From Chloroflexota bacterium (GTDB taxonomy: Bacteria; Cyanobacteriota; Vampirovibrionia; Obscuribacterales; Obscuribacteraceae): a stretch of 6,169 bases of DNA. The position numbers and the translations under genes are program-made. Positions 1 to 4,895 of this stretch are shown here, in pieces. The DNA is taken from positions 1 to 6,169 of the forward strand of contig SBAT01000206.1 of the NCBI GenBank assembly GCA_005240105.1, given 5' to 3'. Position 1 is the first letter of the stretch; the number at the start of each line of letters is the position of its first letter. Under the pieces are notes generated by a model. The model searched no databases. It was not told the DNA's origin and was given only the letters and a program-made list of their open reading frames with translations.

Positions 1-384
1 ATGGTTGATGGCGAAAACCTTGGATGGAACGAATATTTGTACGCTGATGACGCAGCAGCAGCGATTGTAGCGGCTACGTTTTCCAAGCAATCTCTGTGTC
101 TTAACATCGGACCAGGTCAAATTACGGCACCGGAGGAAATTGCATCATCTCTTCAGCAATTGTATCCTCATCGTAAAATATTGTACGTCCCACCTGCTGC
201 TATTATGCCATCATTCAAAACGCGTCTGTTTCCGCTTGATACGAGCTTAATGCATCGTCATCTAAGTTGGCAACAGCTCTACCAAGACGTGTTGTCTGGA
301 TTACAAGAAACAATACTAATGCACAAAATCGCACGTCAAGTTGCAAATAGCTCTGAATGTCTAACTCAAAATACTATGATTTGA
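1..384 (+). CDS. C-terminal fragment of an NAD(P)-dependent epimerase/dehydratase (extended SDR), 5' truncated by window edge
   Basis: The frame is open from base 1 to a TGA at 382-384. The 127 residues match the C-terminal third of extended short-chain dehydrogenases such as nucleotide-sugar epimerases. A YLYADDAAAAI stretch (about residues 13-23) corresponds to the family YVDDvA.A segment. NIGPGQITAPEEI (about 36-48) corresponds to the NIGsG...s..Ela segment, and the LSW...YQDVLSGLQETI tail corresponds to the closing LGW-P...l.eGl..t segment. The NAD-binding GxxGxxG and the catalytic Ser/Tyr/Lys would lie upstream of the window, so the ATG at base 1 is probably an internal methionine. Family members usually exceed 300 residues. 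The substrate cannot be told from this part. The last ~20 residues (polar, after ETIL) are not conserved-looking. The gene converges on the minus-strand module that ends at 620. Confidence 0.75.
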   Translation: MVDGENLGWNEYLYADDAAAAIVAATFSKQSLCLNIGPGQITAPEEIASSLQQLYPHRKILYVPPAAIMPSFKTRLFPLDTSLMHRHLSWQQLYQDVLSGLQETILMHKIARQVANSSECLTQNTMI

Positions 385-396
385 GTCGACTCAAAT
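379..396. repeat. 18-bp perfect palindrome overlapping the SDR stop codon
   Basis: ATTTGAGTCGACTCAAAT reads identically on both strands and includes the TGA stop at 382-384. As RNA it could fold into a 7-bp stem with a TCGA loop, but no T-tract follows, so it is not a standard intrinsic terminator. It may act as a weak 3'-end hairpin or a protein site; its function is unknown. Confidence 0.55.
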
Positions 397-437
397 ACAG
401 TTGCTGCTGTTCAGCGTCCGGTTGCCTCTGAGTCGCA

Positions 438-539
438 CGCGATGGATCATGTCTTCCAACCGGAAGAGACTCACCTCAATGTTGAAGGACGTAGAGCTTC
501 GTATCGTCGTTGGAAGGTCACTTCGCTCAGAATGACAAA
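438..539. repeat. Degenerate relic of the GTCATTCC...-ended repeat element
   Basis: Bases 521-539 (CTTCGCTCAGAATGACAAA) match the right terminus of the repeats at 4263-4298 and 4665-4698 (…GCTCGGAATGACAAA) with one change in the GGAATGACAAA portion. Bases 438-448 (CGCGATGGATC) match exactly the distinctive left sub-terminal sequence of the copies at 4184 and 4309. Order and orientation (left-end motif, then right-end motif about 100 bp away) are the same as in the 115-bp element at 4184-4298. The left terminal arm itself is not recognisable. This is probably an old, decayed copy. The rest of 385-585 shows no gene. Confidence 0.45.
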
Positions 540-585
540 GAGGTCCTCTGGTTGTACTATCTCATGTAGCGCACTGCGGCGAAAG

Positions 586-616
586 AAAAAGCGAGGAGTT
601 TACGTCCTCGCTTTTT
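586..616 (-). terminator. Intrinsic terminator after the GH57 gene (structurally bidirectional)
   Basis: A perfect 12-bp inverted repeat (586-597 and 605-616) around a 7-nt loop has a GCGAGGA/TCCTCGC core flanked by AAAAA and TTTTT. It starts 3 nt beyond the TAA (622-620) of the minus-strand GH57 gene and gives a T-run in either direction. It can therefore end the glucan module on the minus strand and also block plus-strand transcription coming from the SDR gene. Confidence 0.9.
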
Positions 617-619
617 GCT

Positions 620-2101
620 TTACACACGTGGGCAACCCGGTTTTATGTACCTGTTCCAATGCGTGGCGCCGTCTTTTATCTCAGGCATATTGCTTTCCGC
701 TTTAGCCAAGTAGATAAGCAATTCCGATTCCAGGTCTTCGTCGCTGAAAAGACGCGCAAGTTCAATTGCGCGTGCGGCGTAGTGGAGATTTTGTGTTGGC
801 TCCAAGCCGGTGATGTCGTCGAAGAACCAGGCACAGCTGGTGAACATGAGCATGGCGTAGCGTTGCATCTCTAACAGCTCGAAACCTTTTTGCACCATCT
901 CGCTGTTGATACATGGACGGAAGTAACGAGCGGCAAAGGCGTTGGCGTTGGCTGCGCTTAGCACGACTTCAATGTACTTGTCGCGAACCTGCCACGGGTC
1001 AGAGAAGTATGCGACACCTCGGGTGACAAAAATGTTGTCCAGTTTTGCTCTCAGGTTATCCAGTCCTTCTCTAAGTGGCGCGCGCCATCTCTGGTGCCAG
1101 TCGCCGCGCATTTTGCATCCGCAATCACTGCGCCAGCGTTCGATACCGTGTGCGCATGACCAACTGGAATTATCGTGGATTTCCACTTCCCATTCGGGCG
1201 GGTGTTTCTCCAGGAAAGTCCCGTAGTTGATCACTTCCAAATCCGAATTGTGTTCAAGATGATTGAACACCCATGCCAAACACATTTCGCCAAACCGCCA
1301 GTGATGTCCGGCGGTTTCGCCGTCGACAGCCACATGCACGACTTGATCGTGGTTTCGCTTGTCGCTGAAGCCGGTCATTATGCGGTTCAAAAACCTCTCG
1401 CCACTGGAGAGCAATTGTTCAAAAGCTACTGCTTGTGAAATTGGCCCGTCGTAGAAGAAGATGGCAATTGAATTTCCGGATGGCAATTTACATGTATAAG
1501 CTCGCGATGGATCTATGCCACCACTTACTCGCCAGTTTTTTCCACCGAGTTTGCGCCAACGTTTGGCTTGTCTGGGTGCCAAGATTGTGTACTTGATACC
1601 CTCTGCCGCCAGCGCTTCCAGCGTGGATACATTCACTGCGGTTTCTGCCAGGTGCATGCCTTCCGGTTCGCGCCCGAAGTGATAGCGAAAGTCGGCTTTG
1701 CCCCACAAGATCTGTGTGCGTTTGTCGACACTGTTAGCTAGCGGCATGATCATGTGGTTGTACACCTGGGCAATGGCATTGCCGTGTCCGAGCCGTTGCA
1801 TGCTTTCCTTGTCGCCCTGCAGGATGAGGTCGTATGTTTTGTACGCGTACTGCCTCAGCCAATCTAGAAGCGTCGGACCAAAGTTGAAATTGGTCCAGGC
1901 GTAGTTGTTCATTTTCTTGAACAAGCTACCGTCTTGATTGAGAATAGGCGCTTGTCCGTTAGGTAAGTAACACTCGGTATTTATTCGGATGTTCCAATTT
2001 GGAAAAGGTGCCGCCGAGGGTTGGTCTTCGATGATGCCGTGTTGAGGACATTCGCGTGGTGGTTGATAGAAGTGTCCGTGATAGATGAAGTATTTCTGCA
2101 T
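620..2101 (-). CDS. Glycoside hydrolase family 57 protein with shortened DUF3536 C-terminal region
   Basis: The 493-aa protein belongs to the GH57/DUF3536 group of retaining alpha-glucan-active enzymes (amylase, branching or transferase activities occur in GH57); its exact reaction is unknown. Motif 1 is HGHFYQPPRE (residues 8-17). A GHGNAIAQVYNHMIMPLAN stretch (105-123) is the motif 2 region. GMHLAETAVN (148-157) carries the likely nucleophile Glu153; relatives usually read GMWLPETAV, so Trp and Pro are replaced here. DGETAGHH (260-267) carries the likely acid/base Asp260. The SSWSCAHG...RW..DCGC segment and the DPW.VRDKYI.V segment mark DUF3536. The protein stops at HWNRYIKPGC, where relatives of roughly 750-850 aa (from memory) continue. 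There is no signal peptide or membrane segment, so it is probably cytoplasmic. The start is supported by AGAGGGA 5 nt upstream. It lies 80 bp downstream of the beta-amylase stop, with a terminator in the gap. Confidence 0.85.
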   Translation of the reverse strand: MQKYFIYHGHFYQPPRECPQHGIIEDQPSAAPFPNWNIRINTECYLPNGQAPILNQDGSLFKKMNNYAWTNFNFGPTLLDWLRQYAYKTYDLILQGDKESMQRLGHGNAIAQVYNHMIMPLANSVDKRTQILWGKADFRYHFGREPEGMHLAETAVNVSTLEALAAEGIKYTILAPRQAKRWRKLGGKNWRVSGGIDPSRAYTCKLPSGNSIAIFFYDGPISQAVAFEQLLSSGERFLNRIMTGFSDKRNHDQVVHVAVDGETAGHHWRFGEMCLAWVFNHLEHNSDLEVINYGTFLEKHPPEWEVEIHDNSSWSCAHGIERWRSDCGCKMRGDWHQRWRAPLREGLDNLRAKLDNIFVTRGVAYFSDPWQVRDKYIEVVLSAANANAFAARYFRPCINSEMVQKGFELLEMQRYAMLMFTSCAWFFDDITGLEPTQNLHYAARAIELARLFSDEDLESELLIYLAKAESNMPEIKDGATHWNRYIKPGCPRV

Positions 2102-2106
2102 AAATG

Positions 2107-2113
2107 TCCCTCT
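2107..2113 (-). promoter_or_regulatory. Ribosome binding site of the GH57 gene
   Basis: On the minus strand AGAGGGA ends 5 nt before the ATG at 2101-2099. This fixes the start and places the site only ~15 nt downstream of the intercistronic terminator, leaving no room for a promoter in between. Confidence 0.65.
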
Positions 2114-2127
2114 GGAAGTTGTGGGGC

Positions 2128-2159
2128 AAAAAAGAGGAGAACGCGTTGCGTCCTCCTCT
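2128..2159 (-). terminator. Intercistronic intrinsic terminator between beta-amylase and GH57 genes
   Basis: Arms 2133-2144 and 2148-2159 form a 12-bp stem with a 3-nt loop. Read on the minus strand the single non-Watson-Crick position is a G-U pair, and the stem is followed by six T (2133-2128). It begins ~22 nt after the beta-amylase TAA (2184-2182). It probably stops most transcripts after beta-amylase and leaves GH57 to read-through or regulated antitermination. Confidence 0.85.
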
Positions 2160-2181
2160 CAAATTCAGCGAGGGATTGCCT

Positions 2182-3663
2182 TTACTTGGTGGCGTCTTTG
2201 TCCTCCAGCAAGTTATCGATGGCCCAGCGCATCAGCCTGAAACCATCAAGAGCCGCTTCGTTAGAGACAATGTCCGCCATGCGCAGGAAGGTGTAACCCT
2301 TAACCAATCCAAACCCACCACGGATGGGCAGGAAAGAGATCATGCGCTTCCAAGAATCAGACTGGTAGAGTTTCCAGCCCAAAGCATTTTCGCCTTTCAG
2401 CGTAATTCCCTGACGCTTCGCTTCTCTGCCCACGAGGTGACAGAGGTGAGCGGGCAAGCAGTTGTGTGCTTCTTCGTGGTTGCCTGAGTGACCATCGTCA
2501 AGTTCAAAGCAAGTGAAGTAGAGCACGACACGGCTGCCCCTGGTTGTTGCCAGCTGATTCAGCTCCTGGAAAAGCTTGAGTATTGGCCTGTAGCCTCCGC
2601 CTTCAGCTTCTTTTGCCCAGTCGGCACCAGCGCTTGTGCGCAACATGCCGCCGGACAATTCAGCTAGTCGGTCGCCGTAGACAATACCGCTGCTTGTCCA
2701 TCGTCCTAGTCTCCAGCCGATGCCGGGCAATTTTGCTGCCAGATCAACTCTCTTGAAGGGTGATCTGCGTGCGGCAAAGATATTGATGGCACTGGACATG
2801 ATCAAGCGCCCGTGACGGATGAGCGAATCCTGATACCAGTCGAAGAAGTCACGACCATACTGAGTATTTACGTGATCTCCTCTCCGGAAGAAGGCTTCTG
2901 CATCTTCAGGGCGAGGCGGAGCGATTCTGCCGCGATAACGATCTTCCCAGGACGCCAAGACTTTGCTTTCGCTGCCGTATTTGGCGAGCATCCGTTTTTC
3001 AAAGTCTATGAGAGCAAGTTCAGAATAACACTGCAAAGCGCCGCGACTTGGATAGCCTGTACCTTCGTCATGCTGGTTGTAGCTGGGGAAGCGAAGTTCA
3101 CCAGTTGGACCCAAGCTGAAGTTGATTTCGGCAAAGTGCTTAGCTTCTTTGGCGTAGTGTTCTTTGAACGAGCGGAACATCTGTTGCAATAGCGGCATAA
3201 ACAAGGGAGTAGCCCAGACAGAGACGGATTCGTAGCTGGCTTTACCTTGTTCGCTGACGAACCGTACTGCTTCCAATTTGCCGGAGCAAGTTTTGGAAGC
3301 TAGATAAGTCCAGAGAATTTCAGGCAACGGAATCCAGCCGCTGTCATTGATGTTGCCGCCGCAGTGGTGAGTGGACAAAATTGGTGCCCACTTCAAACCG
3401 GCGTCGACAACAATTTGCAGGATGCGGTCGTAGTGTGACCAGTCGAAAGTCGCGCGCATGCCATGACGAGTTGATGAGATGTCCTTAAGAACAATGCCCA
3501 ACCAAACGTCTGTGCTGACCGCCTGAGCGCCTTCTTCTTTTGCTTTCTTGCACTGCTTGGAGAACTGGTCAAATTCAAATTGGGACCGCATGCTGTTGTG
3601 ATCGTGTGCTTCACCGACATTGAGCGGGCCCATCACAAACATTGTGGGGGTTTCTTTTTTCAT
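2182..3663 (-). CDS. Beta-amylase (GH14, EC 3.2.1.2), intracellular form without starch-binding domain
   Basis: Hydrolyses alpha-1,4-glucans from non-reducing ends to release maltose. The 493 aa (numbered from ATG 3663) cover the whole GH14 barrel: VMGPLNV (10-16), DVWLGIVL (52-59), HHCGGNINDSGWIPLP (99-114; the soybean HQCGGNVGD lid loop), LGPTGELRFPSY (184-195) with Glu189 matching soybean Glu186, K311 matching Lys295, FTCFEL (383-388), and GENAL (424-428) with Glu425 matching Glu380. The position equivalent to soybean His300 is Gly316 (GIGW instead of GIHW), which is odd. There is no signal peptide and no C-terminal starch-binding domain, unlike secreted Bacillus enzymes, so it probably acts on a cytoplasmic glucan. 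The frame stays open to an ATG at 3735, but that extension is encoded by the leader terminator. AAGGA 8 nt before ATG 3663 and the start of homology there favour 3663. Confidence 0.92.
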   Translation of the reverse strand: MKKETPTMFVMGPLNVGEAHDHNSMRSQFEFDQFSKQCKKAKEEGAQAVSTDVWLGIVLKDISSTRHGMRATFDWSHYDRILQIVVDAGLKWAPILSTHHCGGNINDSGWIPLPEILWTYLASKTCSGKLEAVRFVSEQGKASYESVSVWATPLFMPLLQQMFRSFKEHYAKEAKHFAEINFSLGPTGELRFPSYNQHDEGTGYPSRGALQCYSELALIDFEKRMLAKYGSESKVLASWEDRYRGRIAPPRPEDAEAFFRRGDHVNTQYGRDFFDWYQDSLIRHGRLIMSSAINIFAARRSPFKRVDLAAKLPGIGWRLGRWTSSGIVYGDRLAELSGGMLRTSAGADWAKEAEGGGYRPILKLFQELNQLATTRGSRVVLYFTCFELDDGHSGNHEEAHNCLPAHLCHLVGREAKRQGITLKGENALGWKLYQSDSWKRMISFLPIRGGFGLVKGYTFLRMADIVSNEAALDGFRLMRWAIDNLLEDKDATK

Positions 3664-3671
3664 ATAAACGG

Positions 3672-3676
3672 TCCTT
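3672..3676 (-). promoter_or_regulatory. Ribosome binding site of the beta-amylase gene
   Basis: AAGGA on the minus strand, 8 nt before the ATG at 3663-3661. It decides the start in favour of 3663 over the upstream in-frame ATG at 3735, which has no comparable site and would translate through a terminator hairpin. Confidence 0.65.
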
Positions 3677-3691
3677 GAGATTTGGTGAAAC

Positions 3692-3723
3692 AAAAACGCC
3701 CCCGGCTCGAGAGCTGGAGGCGT
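3692..3723 (-). terminator. Terminator-like hairpin in the beta-amylase 5' leader (possible attenuator)
   Basis: Arms 3696-3707 and 3712-3723 form a 12-bp GC-rich stem with a 4-nt loop. Read on the minus strand it has one G-U pair and one A/C mismatch, and is followed by TTTTT (3696-3692). The T-run ends 28 nt before the beta-amylase ATG. No convincing minus-strand gene lies upstream for it to terminate, so it may control entry into the module. On the plus strand there is no T-tract. Confidence 0.7.
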
Positions 3724-4071
3724 GAAATTGGGCAAAGCAACACTAAAGTGCCAGACAAAATATCTGGAGCTATTCCGCGAGGGTTATGTCACAGAGTGGT
3801 TAGTTGGGGTAGACGCTTATCTTGTTGAATTTGATAAGGAGGAACTCACAATAGGTGTTTGATATGCCGAAGCTATGACTCAAACATACTGCGTTGAAGC
3901 ATCCGCAAACAAGTTCGATACCAAGAAGAAATCCTCATGGATACGTGGTTTTACGGTAACTAGCAGAATTCGCGTGAACGATACATATACTTTCGATCTC
4001 CAAAACACATGCTTAAACACTCGCGGGGGTGCGCGACCCAGGGGAAAGGGAACACGAGGAGGAAAATGTCG
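3724..4071. other. No convincing gene; plus-strand frame interrupted by one TGA
   Basis: On the plus strand a frame runs from a possible TTG (3728, GGAGG 7 nt upstream at 3716-3720) to TGA at 3860-3862. It encodes about 44 residues with a plausible protein-like stretch, LELFREGYVTEWLVGVDAYL. The same frame reopens at ATG 3875 and runs to TGA 4079-4081 (68 aa), reaching the plus-strand terminator. I recognise no family. It could be a decayed gene, two tiny ORFs or chance. A 5-bp inverted repeat (CCAGA/TCTGG, 3751-3767) lies in the likely promoter region of the minus-strand module. I could not identify a clear sigma-70 promoter for beta-amylase here. Confidence 0.4.
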
Positions 4072-4095
4072 GGGCGCATGAAATGCGCCCGTTTT
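4072..4095 (+). terminator. Plus-strand intrinsic terminator
   Basis: A perfect 8-bp stem GGGCGCAT (4072-4079) / ATGCGCCC (4083-4090) with a GAA loop is followed by GTTTT. No T-run exists on the minus strand. It overlaps the TGA at 4079-4081 of the small open frame from 3875, suggesting that something on the plus strand is, or once was, transcribed through 3724-4081. Confidence 0.65.
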
Positions 4096-4183
4096 CACGT
4101 GGTCGAGGGGAGGTGTTGCGTCGTGTAGACCGACTTGGTCGTGGAGGGCGATGTTGTTGTTGTGAGTGGAGGCGCACTCCCCC

Positions 4184-4225
4184 TTTGTCATTCCGAGCGA
4201 AGCGAGGAATCTGCCGCGATGGATC
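4184..4225 (+). repeat. Dispersed repeat, left-end type, copy 1
   Basis: Forty-two bp identical to 4309-4350. It starts TTTGTCATTCCGAGCGAAGC and ends GCGATGGATC. The core is an imperfect palindrome: ATTCC/GGAAT arms around GAGCGAAGCGA. This resembles repetitive extragenic palindromes found in high copy in many bacterial genomes. Confidence 0.9.
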
Positions 4226-4262
4226 CTAGATCGAGTTACTCAACGCAGTCGATGGATAGTTA

Positions 4263-4298
4263 CGGCAGATTCCTCGGCTAAAGCCTCGGAATGACAAA
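4263..4298 (-). repeat. Dispersed repeat, right-end type, copy 1
   Basis: An inverted copy of the repeat, ending CTCGGAATGACAAA. The central part of the palindrome differs (GGCTAAAGCC instead of GCTTTGC), but the arms and a symmetric 2-nt mismatch (TC opposite TC) are kept, so the hairpin is preserved although the loop sequence changed. Confidence 0.85.
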
Positions 4299-4308
4299 GA
4301 AAGTGGAA

Positions 4309-4350
4309 TTTGTCATTCCGAGCGAAGCGAGGAATCTGCCGCGATGGATC
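4309..4350 (+). repeat. Dispersed repeat, left-end type, copy 2
   Basis: Identical over 42 bp to 4184-4225. Its last two bases are part of the TGA stop codon of the minus-strand GIY-YIG gene. Confidence 0.9.
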
Positions 4351-4630
4351 AAAGTTCGACGAGATCCACGTAGTCCGGGTTAACTGACTCAACGAGGGTC
4401 AGCTTCTTCGAGCGATCCAGTCCCTTAAGTTGCTTCTCCCGTTGAATTGCTTGATCGACGTATTGGAATGACTCGAAGTAGACCAAATACTTGATTGCGT
4501 ATCGACTGGTGAACTTTGAGCCGGTTCCTGCCTTGTGTTGTTCTACTCGTTGCTTTAAATTGCGAGTGACGCCAATGTAGAGGCGACGCGAATAGCTTGC
4601 CAAGATGTAAGTGTAGAACTTTGATTTCAT
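4349..4630 (-). CDS. Small GIY-YIG endonuclease domain protein
   Basis: The 93-aa single-domain GIY-YIG nuclease resembles the stand-alone UvrC-N-terminal-like/YhbQ-type proteins. Motifs: FYTYIL (5-10) is the GIY equivalent, LYIGVT (17-22) is YIG, Arg28 in NLKQRVEQHK is the candidate catalytic arginine, and Glu65 in AIQREKQLKGL is the candidate metal ligand. FTSRY...YLVYFE (40-53) is typical of this subgroup. All expected active-site residues are present and the length is normal, so it is likely an active metal-dependent DNA nuclease; its target is unknown. GAGGA lies about 11 nt upstream of ATG 4630. A short upstream frame ends in a TGA overlapping this ATG (CCATGA). The gene fills the space between two inverted repeats, which suggests they are its substrate or its vehicle. 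Confidence 0.88.
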   Translation of the reverse strand: MKSKFYTYILASYSRRLYIGVTRNLKQRVEQHKAGTGSKFTSRYAIKYLVYFESFQYVDQAIQREKQLKGLDRSKKLTLVESVNPDYVDLVEL

Positions 4631-4664
4631 GGTTGCTTGTTCCTCATTTGAACTTCGGACAGTT

Positions 4665-4698
4665 GCGGCAGATTCCTCGCTTTGCTCGGAATGACAAA
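4665..4698 (-). repeat. Dispersed repeat, right-end type, copy 2
   Basis: Reverse complement matches the first 34 bp of the left-end copies with one difference (CAAAG for CGAAG). It then diverges into the right-end signature (GCAACTGTCC on the minus strand) shared with the 115-bp element. It lies just upstream of the GIY-YIG start codon. Confidence 0.9.
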
Positions 4699-4746
4699 AA
4701 GGGGCTCTTCTCTAAAGACGTAAAAGCACGGAAAAAGTTCAATCGG

Positions 4747-4895
4747 GTTGTCACGTGCACAGGCGATTTCTTGTGGTGGCACGTTGTCATGTTGTTGATC
4801 GACTACACGAACACTGGTTGTCATGACGATCTTCGACGCGCCCACAACCCTGTTGTCATGCGACTCTTCGCTCAAGACGAAATCGCGTTGTCATG
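4747..4895. repeat. Five-copy array of GTTGTCATG at 34-36-bp period
   Basis: GTTGTCATG occurs exactly at 4783, 4817, 4852 and 4887, and as GTTGTCACG at 4747. The start-to-start distances are 36, 34, 35 and 35. The sequence between copies is largely different, with only a weak GA(C/T)CTTCG similarity between the third and fourth units. The period is not a multiple of three, so it is not a protein repeat. The repeated unit is too short for a normal CRISPR. It could be an array of protein-binding sites or an eroded minisatellite. Confidence 0.7.

Larger units (their letters stand above)
4184..4298. mobile_element. 115-bp non-coding inverted-repeat element (MITE-like), putative deletion derivative of the GIY-YIG element
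   Basis: It is bounded by TTTGTCATTCCGAG at the left and CTCGGAATGACAAA at the right. The sub-terminal sequences are asymmetric: left GCGATGGATC (4216-4225) and right GGATAGTTACGGCAG (4254-4268). The neighbouring nuclease-bearing element has the same left sequence exactly and GGACAGTTGCGGCAG at its right, 13 of 15 identical, in the same orientation. Its 37-bp interior has no ORF, but CTCAACG after GTTA recalls 4379-4394 inside the larger element. I see no target-site duplication. Confidence 0.65.
4309..4698 (-). mobile_element. 390-bp inverted-repeat element encoding a GIY-YIG nuclease
   Basis: It is bounded by repeat copies at 4309-4350 and 4665-4698, which are inverted to each other; 33 of 34 terminal bases match. 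The only gene inside is the 93-aa GIY-YIG protein, whose stop codon overlaps the left repeat by two bases (4349-4350). It lies 10 bp from the 115-bp element that shares its asymmetric ends. The compact design (end, nuclease gene, end) suggests a mobile or formerly mobile unit. Mobility itself is inference. Confidence 0.6.

Noticed and set aside
442..705. Plus-strand 87-aa open frame
   Set aside because: It runs through the relic repeat, the 586-616 terminator and the 3' end of the GH57 gene; no RBS and no recognisable protein features.
2104..2487. Plus-strand 127-aa frame
   Set aside because: Antisense shadow of the beta-amylase 3' end and the intercistronic terminator.
3664..3735. N-terminal extension of beta-amylase to an upstream ATG (3735)
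   Set aside because: The extra 24 residues are encoded by the leader terminator hairpin and the RBS; GH14 similarity starts after ATG 3663, which has its own AAGGA.
4066..4128. AGGAGG followed by ATG 4066 encoding 20 aa
   Set aside because: The frame is very short and lies over the terminator hairpin; the purine-rich SD-like stretch is more likely incidental.
3880..4191. Minus-strand 103-aa open frame
   Set aside because: Proline/histidine-rich low-complexity translation of a terminator and GC-rich spacer, no RBS or family match; it overlaps a plus-strand terminator and the first repeat.
4627..4875. Minus-strand 82-aa frame ending in a TGA overlapping the GIY-YIG start
   Set aside because: It translates the periodic array and the right-end repeat; the array period is not a multiple of three, so coding selection is unlikely. 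The stop/start overlap is noted but probably chance.
4747..4895. CRISPR array
   Set aside because: The recurring unit is only 9 bp, spacing varies by 1-2 bp and no cas gene is present; kept only as an unexplained periodic array.
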